From NCBI GenBank assembly GCA_016860845.1, contig BOKF01000009.1, positions 1 through 64,000 of the forward strand: a stretch of 64,000 nt of DNA. The letters are read 5' to 3'. How positions within the stretch are numbered: position 1 is the first letter of the stretch; each line of letters begins with the position of its first letter. Under the pieces are notes generated by a model that was not told where the DNA came from, ran no database searches, and worked only from the letters and a program-made list of their open reading frames with translations. Position numbers and translations under genes: made by a program. This stretch comes from Chloroflexota bacterium. GTDB lineage: Bacteria > Chloroflexota > Anaerolineae > 4572-78 > J111. Of the stretch, positions 31,290 to 40,800 are shown piece by piece.

Positions 31290-33614
31290 ATGAACAATCA
31301 GGATAACCAGTCAAGTAAAACCAAAGAGGCGCCAACCGGACCCCGACTGGGTATTTTTTCCATCGCCAACCAGTTTAGATACGGTCTCTTCTTGCTGGTT
31401 GGGTTGAGTTTACTGCTTACGGCGGGGATTTTAATTTACCTTAGCTTCCAGGCGCAACTGCAACAGGTGGGACAGGCTCAGAAAGAGCTCAGCCGGGCGG
31501 CGGCAGGCGAAATCAACACCTATCTGGATGATTTGCAGCGCAAATTAGGTTACCTGGCCCGGGTACGCGGACTGGCTAATCTTCCCCCTGAAATTCAGCA
31601 GAGCTTGATCGAAGGGCTAACCCGGCACAATGAAGCTTATGAGTCGGTGGCTGTTTTGAACCGCAACGGCCAGATTATTGCCTCAATTTCACCGCATGGG
31701 TTGCCCTTAACCGGTAACCTGGCCGATACCCCTCCCTTCTTACGTTCATTCAGGCAACAGGAAGATTACGTCGGCCCGGTTGAAATTGACCCCACCACCA
31801 ACCTGCCGGTAGTGACCCTGGCTGTCCCTATCCGTGACCTGCAGGATGAAGTGGCCGGTATTTTGCTGGCCCGGGTTAACCTGGAGTATCTCTGGTTTGT
31901 TGTTTCGGAGACTCAAGTCGGCGAAACCGGCTATGCTTATATCCTGGATAATCGCAACTTCTTAATTACTGAGCCGAATAGCACCGCCGAGACTTTTGAG
32001 CTGCGGGATGTTTCGGACCAACCTTATGTGAAGTATTTGACTACGGGTTCAACAGAGGCCCTCGGACCGAGTGCTGGTTCAGGAAGTGGTTTATTTGGAA
32101 ATAGAGGACTCCTTAGTTATCTCTTTTCCTTTTTCGAGTCTGCTGCTGGGGTATTGTCGTATCAGGGTTTACAGAGCGAAAATGTACTGGGAGCGATTGC
32201 CCCAGTGCGGAGCGTGCGCTGGAGTGTGGTGGTTGAACTTCCTACCGCTGAAGCTTATAAACCGATCTTAGAGATGCTTGGCGTTATGAGTCTGGCCCTG
32301 TTATTTGCTCTGGGGATTACCGTTGGCTTAGGTATCTACTTCTCCCGCCAGATTGTCCGGCCCCTGCAACGTTTAACCGAAGCCTCCGCCCAGATTAGCG
32401 CCGGTAACATGCAGACGCGGGTCAATATCCGCAGTCGCAATGAGTTGGGGATTTTGGCAACATCGTTTAACGACATGACGGCGCAGCTTGAAGACCTCTA
32501 TACCACCCTTGAGCAGCGTGTGGTCAGCCGGACCCGCCGCCTGGAAGTGGCCGCTTCGCTCGGCGAGCGCCTGAGCAGTATTCTCAAACCGGACGAGTTA
32601 TTAAGCGAAGTGGTTAACCAGATCAAAGATAACTTTAACTATTATCACGCTCACATCTACTTGCTCGATGATAAGGGTGAGAATCTGGTGGTAGCCGAAG
32701 GAACGGGAGAGGCCGGGGCAGAAATGAAAGCCAGGCGGCATAGTATTCGCCTGGATGCCCCCACCAGCTTGGTCGCTCGCGCTGCCCGTTCTGGCGAAGT
32801 TGTGCGAGTTGACAATGTGCGCGAAGCCTCGGATTGGTTACCCAACCCCCTGCTGCCTAATACTTACTCTGAAATGGCCGTGCCTATTATTTTGGAAGGG
32901 CGGGTTGTGGGAGTGCTGGATGTGCAGGAAGATAAAATTGCCGGCCTGGACGAGGGTGATGCGAGCCTGTTGCGCTCTTTGAGCAACCAGGTGGCGGTCA
33001 GTATGCGCAATGCCCGCCTCTTTGCTGAAGTTGAAACCGCCCTGGCCGAAGCCCGCATTGCTCAAGAACGTTACCTGGAAAAAGCCTGGGATAAGTCCAA
33101 AATTGTGGCCCAGCATGGACGACATCACTATACCCGTCCCGATGTACCTGCTTTAGACGAGGCAACTGTGGTCGAGGCCAAACGGCAAGCTCTGGCTCGA
33201 GACAAACTCGTTTTGACCGGCATCAATGGTCAAGCCGCCAATCCAGAAGTGGTTGTGGCTCCCGTTATCTTGCGAAATACCCCCATCGGTGTGCTGCAAT
33301 TACATCCGGCACAAGTTGACCAAGTTTGGAGCAAGGATGACCTGGCCATCGTAGAAGCTGTAACCGACGAATTGGCCCAAACTGCCGAGAACTTGCGCCT
33401 GTTTGACGAAACTCGTGAACGGGCCGGGCGGGAGCAGACTATCCGCGAAATTACCGATAAATTACGCGCTGCGCCCAACCTAAACGCCCTGGTAAAGATA
33501 GCTGCTCGCGAATTAGGCGAACAGTTGGGGGTACCCCATTTGATGTTTGAGTTAGGGCGGGAGCCTGAGCCATCTCCTAAGCCCGATTTGAAGGGGAATG
33601 GACATAAGCAATAA
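31290..33614 (+). CDS. CACHE-HAMP-GAF membrane receptor without kinase
   Basis: About 774 residues from the ATG at 31290. An in-frame GTG at 31281 lies within the ribosome-binding site GGAG and is not used here. TM1 (about 27-50) and TM2 (about 330-353) bracket an extracytoplasmic double-CACHE-type domain (QVGQAQKELSRAAAGEINTYLDDL, VAVLNRNGQIIASI, VGETGYAYILDNRNFLI). A HAMP domain (IVRPLQRLTEASAQISAGNMQTRV) follows, then a GAF domain (SLVARAARSGEVVRVDNVREASDWLPNPLL), a second diverged GAF-like module (ERYLEKAWDKSK ... VGVLQLH) and the terminal cassette REQTIREITDKLRAAPNL. There is no kinase. The BMP lipoprotein upstream is the probable ligand-loaded partner. Confidence 0.88.
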   Translation: MNNQDNQSSKTKEAPTGPRLGIFSIANQFRYGLFLLVGLSLLLTAGILIYLSFQAQLQQVGQAQKELSRAAAGEINTYLDDLQRKLGYLARVRGLANLPPEIQQSLIEGLTRHNEAYESVAVLNRNGQIIASISPHGLPLTGNLADTPPFLRSFRQQEDYVGPVEIDPTTNLPVVTLAVPIRDLQDEVAGILLARVNLEYLWFVVSETQVGETGYAYILDNRNFLITEPNSTAETFELRDVSDQPYVKYLTTGSTEALGPSAGSGSGLFGNRGLLSYLFSFFESAAGVLSYQGLQSENVLGAIAPVRSVRWSVVVELPTAEAYKPILEMLGVMSLALLFALGITVGLGIYFSRQIVRPLQRLTEASAQISAGNMQTRVNIRSRNELGILATSFNDMTAQLEDLYTTLEQRVVSRTRRLEVAASLGERLSSILKPDELLSEVVNQIKDNFNYYHAHIYLLDDKGENLVVAEGTGEAGAEMKARRHSIRLDAPTSLVARAARSGEVVRVDNVREASDWLPNPLLPNTYSEMAVPIILEGRVVGVLDVQEDKIAGLDEGDASLLRSLSNQVAVSMRNARLFAEVETALAEARIAQERYLEKAWDKSKIVAQHGRHHYTRPDVPALDEATVVEAKRQALARDKLVLTGINGQAANPEVVVAPVILRNTPIGVLQLHPAQVDQVWSKDDLAIVEAVTDELAQTAENLRLFDETRERAGREQTIREITDKLRAAPNLNALVKIAARELGEQLGVPHLMFELGREPEPSPKPDLKGNGHKQ

Positions 33615-33691
33615 GCGTGGCCTGAACTCCAAAATTAACCAAAATAGACGGGATTTGCAAACTTAAACTAACTCCAGGAGGCAAAAATCAA

Positions 33692-35089
33692 ATGTTTAAG
33701 AAATATATGTTAAAAGTATCAGATATTAGCCAGGTAGGGTTGACCTTAACCATCATGTTAATGGTTTTTAGCCTGGTCACTACTGGCTGTGGCAATACCG
33801 CAGCAGCACCAGAAGCTAAAGACCAGACCGAAACGGCACCCCTGGCGACAGAACAACTTGATGCGACCTCTACCACAGAAGCGGTATCGGCAGCACCCTC
33901 AAATGATAACGTGATCAAAATCGGGGTGGTTGCGACCTTAGAGGGTCCTTTTCAGGTGTTAGGTGAAGACGGTGTCCGTGGGGTCGAAATGGCCATTGCC
34001 GAGTTTGGCGGCGAAATTGCCGGCAAGAAAATCGAGATGATCAAGGCCAGCTCCAATGCTGTGGATCCGAAAGTAGCCCTGGCCGCCGTCCGCAAGCTGG
34101 TTGAAGAGGACAATGTTGATATCGTAGTTGGCCCCCTTTCCGGGGATGAGGGCCTGGCCATCAAAGAATATGCTAAAAGCCACCCGGAGAAGACCTTTGT
34201 CAATGGCACCTCGGGCGCCCAAGACACGACCTTGCGTGATCCTGCGCCCAATTTCTTCCGTTTCTCCTTAGACGGCGCTCAGTGGATGGGCGGCTTGGGG
34301 AATTACGTTCACGATGTGCAAGGCCATAAACGAATCGTGACTGTGGCCGAGGACTACTCCTACCCTTATAGCCAGGTGGGCGGATTTCTGGTGGAGTTTT
34401 GCCGGGCAGGGGGTACAGTGGATACCCAATTTTGGGTTCCTATCGGCACCAACGATTATAGTTCCGTGATTTCTGCTATCCCGGCCGATATTGATGCCAT
34501 TTATGTTGCCTTAGGCGGCAGCGATGCCGTCAACTTTCTTAGACAATACCAGCGCTTCGGCGGCAAAGCGCCGCTGATTGCCGGGACATCTACCCTTGAT
34601 CAAACAATCTTAGGGGCAGAAAACGTGGCCGAGTATATTTTAGGTACGGCTGCCGGCGGACCTGTGGCCGATGATAACCCTGACCCTGCTTGGCAGCAGT
34701 TTATGGCCGATTACCAAAAGAAGTTTCCCGATGGCTTGCCCTCACCCTCACTTTTCGCTCATGGCTACTATCTCAATGCCAAGGCGGCCCTCCTGGCTTT
34801 AGAAAAAATTAATGCCGACTTATCTGATGGGCAAAAGGCGCTTCAAGAAACGCTCAGTAAACTGGAATTTGACTCGCCCACCGGCCCCGTTAAGCTGGAT
34901 CATAACCGTCAGGCAATTGCTAACAATTTTCTGACCGTGGTTGATCGAGATGAAAAGGGTAATCTATACAACAAATTGGTTAAGACGATCCCCAATGTTA
35001 ATCAAACCCTGGGGATCCCCGAAGATGAATATCTTAGCATGGGTCCGTTAGTGGGGGGTCATTCCGGCTGCGACCAGTTTTTGAAGTAA
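33692..35089 (+). CDS. LivK-type solute-binding lipoprotein (first of two)
   Basis: 465 residues. The signal region ends in SLVTTGC, so Cys33 is the lipidation site. A Thr/Ala-rich linker precedes a type-1 periplasmic-binding domain of the branched-chain amino-acid/amide group (Peripla_BP_6): IKIGVVATLEGPFQVLGEDGVRGVEMAI, VDIVVGPLSGDEGLAIKEYA, VNGTSGAQDTTLRDPAPNFFRFS and VTVAEDYSYPYSQVGGF. Ligands of this group are amino acids, amides or urea-like compounds. It lacks linked permease and ATPase genes and precedes a receptor gene by 219 nt. AGGAGG lies 12 bases before the ATG. Cysteines near the C-terminus (HSGCDQF) and in VEFCRAG may form a disulfide. Confidence 0.9.
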   Translation: MFKKYMLKVSDISQVGLTLTIMLMVFSLVTTGCGNTAAAPEAKDQTETAPLATEQLDATSTTEAVSAAPSNDNVIKIGVVATLEGPFQVLGEDGVRGVEMAIAEFGGEIAGKKIEMIKASSNAVDPKVALAAVRKLVEEDNVDIVVGPLSGDEGLAIKEYAKSHPEKTFVNGTSGAQDTTLRDPAPNFFRFSLDGAQWMGGLGNYVHDVQGHKRIVTVAEDYSYPYSQVGGFLVEFCRAGGTVDTQFWVPIGTNDYSSVISAIPADIDAIYVALGGSDAVNFLRQYQRFGGKAPLIAGTSTLDQTILGAENVAEYILGTAAGGPVADDNPDPAWQQFMADYQKKFPDGLPSPSLFAHGYYLNAKAALLALEKINADLSDGQKALQETLSKLEFDSPTGPVKLDHNRQAIANNFLTVVDRDEKGNLYNKLVKTIPNVNQTLGIPEDEYLSMGPLVGGHSGCDQFLK

Positions 35090-35109
35090 AGCCCGTTCTG
35101 GCCGGATTC

Positions 35110-35189
35110 ACCTTCCCGGAAGCTATTTTGAAGTCAAGTTGCTCGAATTATAAGCCGATTCTGGCCTAAAATCGAGCTTCCGGGAAGGT
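35110..35189. repeat. Fourteen-pair inverted repeat with long loop
   Basis: ACCTTCCCGGAAGC (35110-35123) pairs exactly with GCTTCCGGGAAGGT (35176-35189) across a 52-nt loop, starting 20 nt after the lipoprotein stop. It may be a transcript end, an mRNA-stability element or a small mobile repeat. The rest of the spacer to 35308 holds no gene. Confidence 0.6.
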
Positions 35190-35308
35190 TTGTCGGGTAA
35201 TGAATTTGTTCATTGTTAATTGATTTAGATCTGATTGGTGGATAGGTAACAGAAGGGGTAACAAAGGCTATTAACCATTGCCTCCCAGGGCCGGGATAGA
35301 GATTAATT

Positions 35309-37765
35309 ATGAAGAAACCAGATCAAAAAGCATCAGTTGCAGGCAAGCAGAAGTCAAAAGTGAACTTGGCGCGTAAGCCATTGGTCCCAAAAATCAACTT
35401 CTCAATCTTTCGTACTCGTTTGAGCGTTCGATTGACGGCGTTCTTTATTGTGACTGCCCTGGTGCCAATGGCCATCGTTACCCTCCTTAGCTTTTTATTC
35501 GCGCAGGGCAGCCTGGTTGATCAGGCTGCCTTTAAGGTGGAGCAAGAGACGGAACGTCTTGGGCAGGATTTGGAGGTGTATCTGTCACAGTTCCCCAGTG
35601 ATTTATTGGCCCTGAGCGATACTTTCCCCGTTCAAGCCATCTTTCGAGCTATAGATAATGATGGGGTTGACCCGGCCAGTGAGGACACCTATGGAGTCTG
35701 GGCCAGCCGTTTAACGCAGAGTTTCTCGGCCATGATGAGAAACAAACCAGTTTACCAACAACTTCGCTTGCTTGACGAGCAGGGTGATGAGATCGTTCGG
35801 GTTGATTATTATGACGATCAAGTTTTCGTTCCCTGGGAGGAGGAGCTTGTAAATCAAACCAAAACAGATTATTTCAGCGAAGCCAAAAAGCTAAAGCAGG
35901 GGCAAGTTTACATCTCACCGGTTAGCATTAACCAGGAGTACAGCGAGCTTGAAAAGATGCAGGTACCGGTGATTCGTTTCAGCACCCCTATTTTTGATAT
36001 AAATAATCAATTTCGCGGGGTGATGGTGGCCAATGTTTATGCCTCGGCTATCCTGGACCGATTGCAGACCAATGTAGGGCAAGTTTATCTGGCAAACGAT
36101 GAAGGATACTATCTGTTCCATCCTGATCCGGCTAAGACCTTTGGATTTCAGCGAAACACGGATTATAAGGTTGATAACGATTTTTCCACAATCCTCCAAA
36201 ATGTAACCTCTTCAACAGAAGCTTATGCCGAACGAGCCAGTAGCCGGAGGGAATTTGTGGCCTTAAAACAGGTGCGCTTTGACGCAGCCAATCCCGACCG
36301 TCACTGGCTGCTGATTAGAACCCTCTCAGAAACAGGGGTTATTGAAACAGAAACCATTACCGGACTGGTCACCGAACTGCTCGGCGCGGCGGCTCTTGTT
36401 GGTATTGGCGCTTTAATTTTAGGTATCTTATTAACGCGTTCAATTACTAAACCGATATTGGCCGTTAGCCAGGCAGCCGCTAAATTGGCCGAAGGGGATA
36501 TGAACCAAGAAATCGGGCTAAACCTGGATGCCCGGGCAGTAGTTAGCAGCCGTGACGAGCTAGGGACATTAGCTATATCATTTAATACCATGACGGCCCA
36601 ACTGAGGGAAGTGTATGCCACCCTGGAGCAGCGCGTAGCTGATCGCACCCAGCGTCTGGAAACAATTGCGTCTCTGGGGGAAAAGCTTAATACCATTCTC
36701 AATCTGGATGATTTGCTGGCAGAGGTTGTCATTCAGGTTAAAGAACGATTTAATTATTATCATGCCCATATTTACCTGCTTGACGAGAAAGGTGAGCGGC
36801 TGGTTGTTGCTGCCGGAACCGGTGAGGCTGGGGCTGAAATGAAAGCCGCCGGGCATAGCATTCCCTTGAACGCCCAAACCAGTTTGGTAGCCAGGGCAGC
36901 GCGCAGTGGTGAAGTGATCCGGGTGGATAATGTAAGGCAAGCACCAGATTGGCTACCTAATCCGCTTTTGCCAGACACTCATTCTGAAATGGCGGTTCCT
37001 ATTATTGTTGAAGGACAGGTGGTGGGGGTCCTGGATGTGCAGGAGGATGAGCTGGGTGGACTGGACGAGGGTGATGCTGGTTTGTTACGCTCATTAGCCA
37101 ACCAGGTGGCAGTGGGTATCCGTAATGCTCGTTTATTTAACGAAGTGAACACGGCCCTGGTTGAAGCTCAGGCTCTACAAGCCCAATATGTCAGCCAGGC
37201 CTGGAGTCAGGTTCAAACAGGCGGGCGAGATCGCCCCTGGGCGCTTTATAGCCGAGAGGATGTCGCTTCATTGAGCGAGACAGCAATGGCCGAAGCCCGA
37301 AAGCATCTTTCAGCAGATCGGACATTGACAACCGTGGCCATTGAAGATGGACAGGCGATTAGTAAGGCTGTTGTTGCCCCGGTGGTGGTGCAGGATACTC
37401 CCATCGGTCAAATGCAGATACACGGCCTTGATCCCGGTCGGGCGTTGACCGAAGGTGAGCTAGCCATGATTGAGGCGGTCATCGACCAGGTCGCCCAAAC
37501 CGCCGAAAACCTGCGCCTGTTTGAAGAAACTCAGGAACGGGCCGGACGGGAGGCCACGATCCGCGAGATTACCGATAAGCTGCGGGCCGCGCCAAACCTG
37601 GATGCTTTGCTGGAAACCGCCGCCCGCGAGCTGGGACAGCGGCTTGGCGTGCGGCATACAGTGCTGGAATTGGGTATCGAGGCCAATCCGGACGACCCAG
37701 GCAAGCAGGCTCGACCTCGCTCCAATACTGATGCTTGGGAGCGGGTAAATGGCGGCAAGGTTTAG
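35309..37765 (+). CDS. CACHE-HAMP-GAF membrane receptor without kinase
   Basis: 818 residues. A basic cytoplasmic leader (about 40) precedes TM1 (44-68). A large extracytoplasmic CACHE-like domain (about 70-345) has VYQQLRLLDEQGDEIVRVDYYDD and YLANDEGYYLFHPDPAKTFGF. TM2 (about 352-376) leads into HAMP (ITKPILAVSQAAAKLAEGDMNQEI), a GAF domain (455-620, DWLPNPLLPDTHSEMAVPI), the diverged GAF-like module (AQYVSQAWSQVQ ... IGQMQIH) and the cassette REATIREITDKLRAAPNLDALLETAARELG. It is close in sequence to the receptors at 31290 and 57687. The upstream LivK-type lipoprotein is the expected partner. The ribosome-binding site is weak. Confidence 0.88.
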   Translation: MKKPDQKASVAGKQKSKVNLARKPLVPKINFSIFRTRLSVRLTAFFIVTALVPMAIVTLLSFLFAQGSLVDQAAFKVEQETERLGQDLEVYLSQFPSDLLALSDTFPVQAIFRAIDNDGVDPASEDTYGVWASRLTQSFSAMMRNKPVYQQLRLLDEQGDEIVRVDYYDDQVFVPWEEELVNQTKTDYFSEAKKLKQGQVYISPVSINQEYSELEKMQVPVIRFSTPIFDINNQFRGVMVANVYASAILDRLQTNVGQVYLANDEGYYLFHPDPAKTFGFQRNTDYKVDNDFSTILQNVTSSTEAYAERASSRREFVALKQVRFDAANPDRHWLLIRTLSETGVIETETITGLVTELLGAAALVGIGALILGILLTRSITKPILAVSQAAAKLAEGDMNQEIGLNLDARAVVSSRDELGTLAISFNTMTAQLREVYATLEQRVADRTQRLETIASLGEKLNTILNLDDLLAEVVIQVKERFNYYHAHIYLLDEKGERLVVAAGTGEAGAEMKAAGHSIPLNAQTSLVARAARSGEVIRVDNVRQAPDWLPNPLLPDTHSEMAVPIIVEGQVVGVLDVQEDELGGLDEGDAGLLRSLANQVAVGIRNARLFNEVNTALVEAQALQAQYVSQAWSQVQTGGRDRPWALYSREDVASLSETAMAEARKHLSADRTLTTVAIEDGQAISKAVVAPVVVQDTPIGQMQIHGLDPGRALTEGELAMIEAVIDQVAQTAENLRLFEETQERAGREATIREITDKLRAAPNLDALLETAARELGQRLGVRHTVLELGIEANPDDPGKQARPRSNTDAWERVNGGKV

Positions 37766-37774
37766 GGGAGGGCG

Positions 37775-37883
37775 TGTCATTCTGAGCTTCCGAAGGAAGC
37801 GAAGAATCCCTCAGGTGGTTGTCGTAAAATCAAGGCTAAGGGGATTCTTCACTCGCTGCGCTCGTTCACGCGAAGCAGTGACA
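37775..37883. repeat. TGTCATTCTGAGC/GAAGAATC-type palindromic repeat
   Basis: TGTCA (37775-37779) pairs with TGACA (37879-37883), and GAAGAATCCC (37801-37810) pairs perfectly with GGGATTCTTC (37841-37850). The sequence resembles a common bacterial intergenic repeat family. It fills the spacer before the 1439-residue sensor, whose GAGGT ribosome-binding site starts just beyond it. Confidence 0.65.
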
Positions 37884-37896
37884 TCTAAGAGGTAAT

Positions 37897-40800
37897 ATGA
37901 CCAATAATAATCCAACATCAACGCAAGTGACGCGTCGCTTTCTGCCAGTGTGGCTGACCGGAGCCTGGGGCGCGCTAGGTATAGCCGCCGGCCTGTATCT
38001 CATCCCCTACCTGGCCTGGTTTTATTTTCATTGGGGCGGTGAGGCCAACGCGCAATTGATCTCGGATCTGGCCTGTTTACCCCTTGATTTGCTGACCGCC
38101 CTGGCCGCTTGGCGGGTGGCAACCCAGCGACAACTCGATATACGTTTGCGGCGAGTCTGGCTGATCTTGGGCCTGGCTATGTTCTCGTTCCTCATTGCCG
38201 ATCTCATCTGGCTTTATTTGGAGAATTTTCTGGAAGTTCCGCCGTTCCCGTCAGCGGCTGATGTTTTCTATCTCGCTTTTTACCCCCTGGTATTATGGGG
38301 CTTGCTCAGCCTGCCCGGCGCCCCGCTGAACCGCCGCGAGCGTTGGGAATTTCTGCTGAATCTGTTTATCGTAATGACAGTGGCGACGATGTTCGTCTGG
38401 TACTTCGTCATCGTGTCTACGGCTGCGGCCAATCAAGGCGACTTCTTGGCCCAGGTGATTGCGGTGGCCTATCCGATTGGCGATCTGGTGGTGTTAGGCG
38501 GCATCATCGCCGTTCTCTTCCGCCGGCCCGACCGGGATACCGGCGCCGCCCTGCTCCTCTTTCTGGTGGGGATAATCTTGTTTGTGGCTGCGGACATGGT
38601 GTTTCTCTACACCAGTCTGAACGGAACGTATGAGACCGGCGGCTGGGTTGACAGCGGTTGGGTGATCGCCAGCGCCTTTTTCATTTGGGCCGCGCTGCGC
38701 CAACTGTACGTGTCGCCCGCTTCAGCTCCAGCATCCAAGCTGGCCAGCACGCTCGATCGGTTTACCAAGTTTCTGCCTTTTTTAGCCGTGGGCTTTGGCT
38801 ATGGGCTGGTGCTCTATCTTACTCTGGTGGATTTCAGCGCGGCGGATGCAGTTTGGTTATTTATCGGCGCGGTGGCGCTCACGATTTTGGTCATTAGCCG
38901 GCAGGTTGTCTCCCCCACTTTCGCTCACCTATCGCTGCGGGTCAAACTCGTTCTGGCTTTTTTGGCGGTGGTCGTGCTGTCGCTCGGCGTGGTCACCCTC
39001 GTCGTCAATCAAGTGATCCGGACCGGCCTGACCGAGCAGGGGGGGATAAACCTGCACGCCCTGGCCGAGGTGAAAGCACAACAGATCGCCGAATTGTTAG
39101 ACCGGCAGTTGGAGACCTTAAAAGTCTTTGGGCTAAATCCCATTTTTCGCGACGTGGTCGAGGCCAACCGTGCCCACAACAGCGGTGATCCGGCAGCGCT
39201 TCAGGAGCAAATCCGGCGGCTTGATCTGCAATGGGATGTGCTGGCGGATAACGACCCCCTGGTTAGCAGTGTGTTGGGCCACAAGGCCAGTCTCATTTTG
39301 CGCGAGTTCCAGCAGAAATTTCCTGGCTTCATCGAAATGTTCGTGACCAATCAATACGGAGAACTTGTCGGAGCCACCCAACGGACGGCCAATTACGATT
39401 ACTCTGCTGAGGCGTGGTGGCAGGCTGCTTATAACCAGGGTGAGGGCAGCATTTACATTGGCCAGCCGGAGTTCAACAACCAGATCTCGGCCGTTGGGGT
39501 GATCATGGCCGTGCCGGTGCGGAGTCGTTTCGACCAGAAGGTCATTGGCGTGCTGCGCAGCACCTACAGCCTGGCAGCGCTGACCGAGGGGCTGGCCTCG
39601 GCCCGGGTTGGGCAAACCGGTCACTCTAATTTGCTCCTGCCGAGTGGCCAGATCCTCTACTCCGATGGCCGGCTGGAGCCGGTTGAGCCAGCGACCCTGG
39701 CGCAGCTCAACACTCTGGCTGACGCACCCTATGATCATCTCACCTTCCAGGGTGAGTCCCGCCTGGTCAGTCAGGCGCCGATAGTGGAACGTGAAGGAGA
39801 TGATGAGACAGAGCTGATCCAACAGTTAAACTGGAAACTGTTGGTTGACCAGAATACGGCGGAGGCGCTGGCCCCAGCAGAGCAGGCGACTCAGATTGCC
39901 TTGCTGGCCAGCCTGGGCGCTCTGCTCCTGGCTGTTTTGTTGGCCATGTTTGTGGCGCGACTGATGGTGAAGCCCATCACCCGCCTTACCACTGTGGCCG
40001 CCCAAATTGCCGGCGGCGACTTCTCCGCCCAGGCTGCGGTAGAGGCGAGGGACGAAATCGGTAGGCTGGCCGCCACTTTTAATACGATGACCGGCCAGCT
40101 CCGGCAAACCCTGGCCCGTCTGGAGCGACGCACCCAGGCGCTGGCGACCAATGCCGAAGTCAGCCACCGCCTTTCGACCGTGCTGGATCAACAGCAACTG
40201 ATGGCCGAAGTGGTGGAGCAGGTGCAAAACGCTTTCAATTACTACCATACCCAGATTTATTTACTGGATGAACCAGGCCAGAATTTAGTTTTAACCAGCG
40301 CCACCGGGGAGGCCGGCCAGGCTATGTTGGCCCGAGGACATACGATTCCGGTGGGTAAGGGGTTGGTGGGTCGCGCCGCCGCCAAAAACGCGGTCGTTTT
40401 GGCCCCTAACCTGGCCCGCATGATCCTGCCCGAAGTTGTCACTCAAACCAACATCGAGTTGATCTACCGGCGTGAAGCCGATCCAGCCCTGCAAACCGGC
40501 TGGTATCACGATGATATTGACCGCACCTTTGTTGACTTTGAGGCCATGACTGCGGCTTTAACCCAATCAGCCAGGCCGCTCAAGCTGGGTTACGTGCTGC
40601 ACTTTCTGGGCGACTTTACCCAGGCCATCAAGCAGGGCGCTGAAGACGCCGCCCGCGACCTGGGCCTGGAGATTGAAGTGGTAGCGCCGGGCCGGCATGG
40701 CGACAAGATTGAAGCGGTCAGCCTTTTTGAGCAAATGGTTCAGGCTGGAAAAGACGGCCTGGTGGTTATTCCAGAGTTGGAGGACCCCTGGCCAGGACCC

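Noticed and set aside
33615..33691. Possible small gene between the first receptor and the LivK-type lipoprotein
   Set aside because: No start with a ribosome-binding site is available, and the 77-nt gap only holds the AGGAGG of the next gene.
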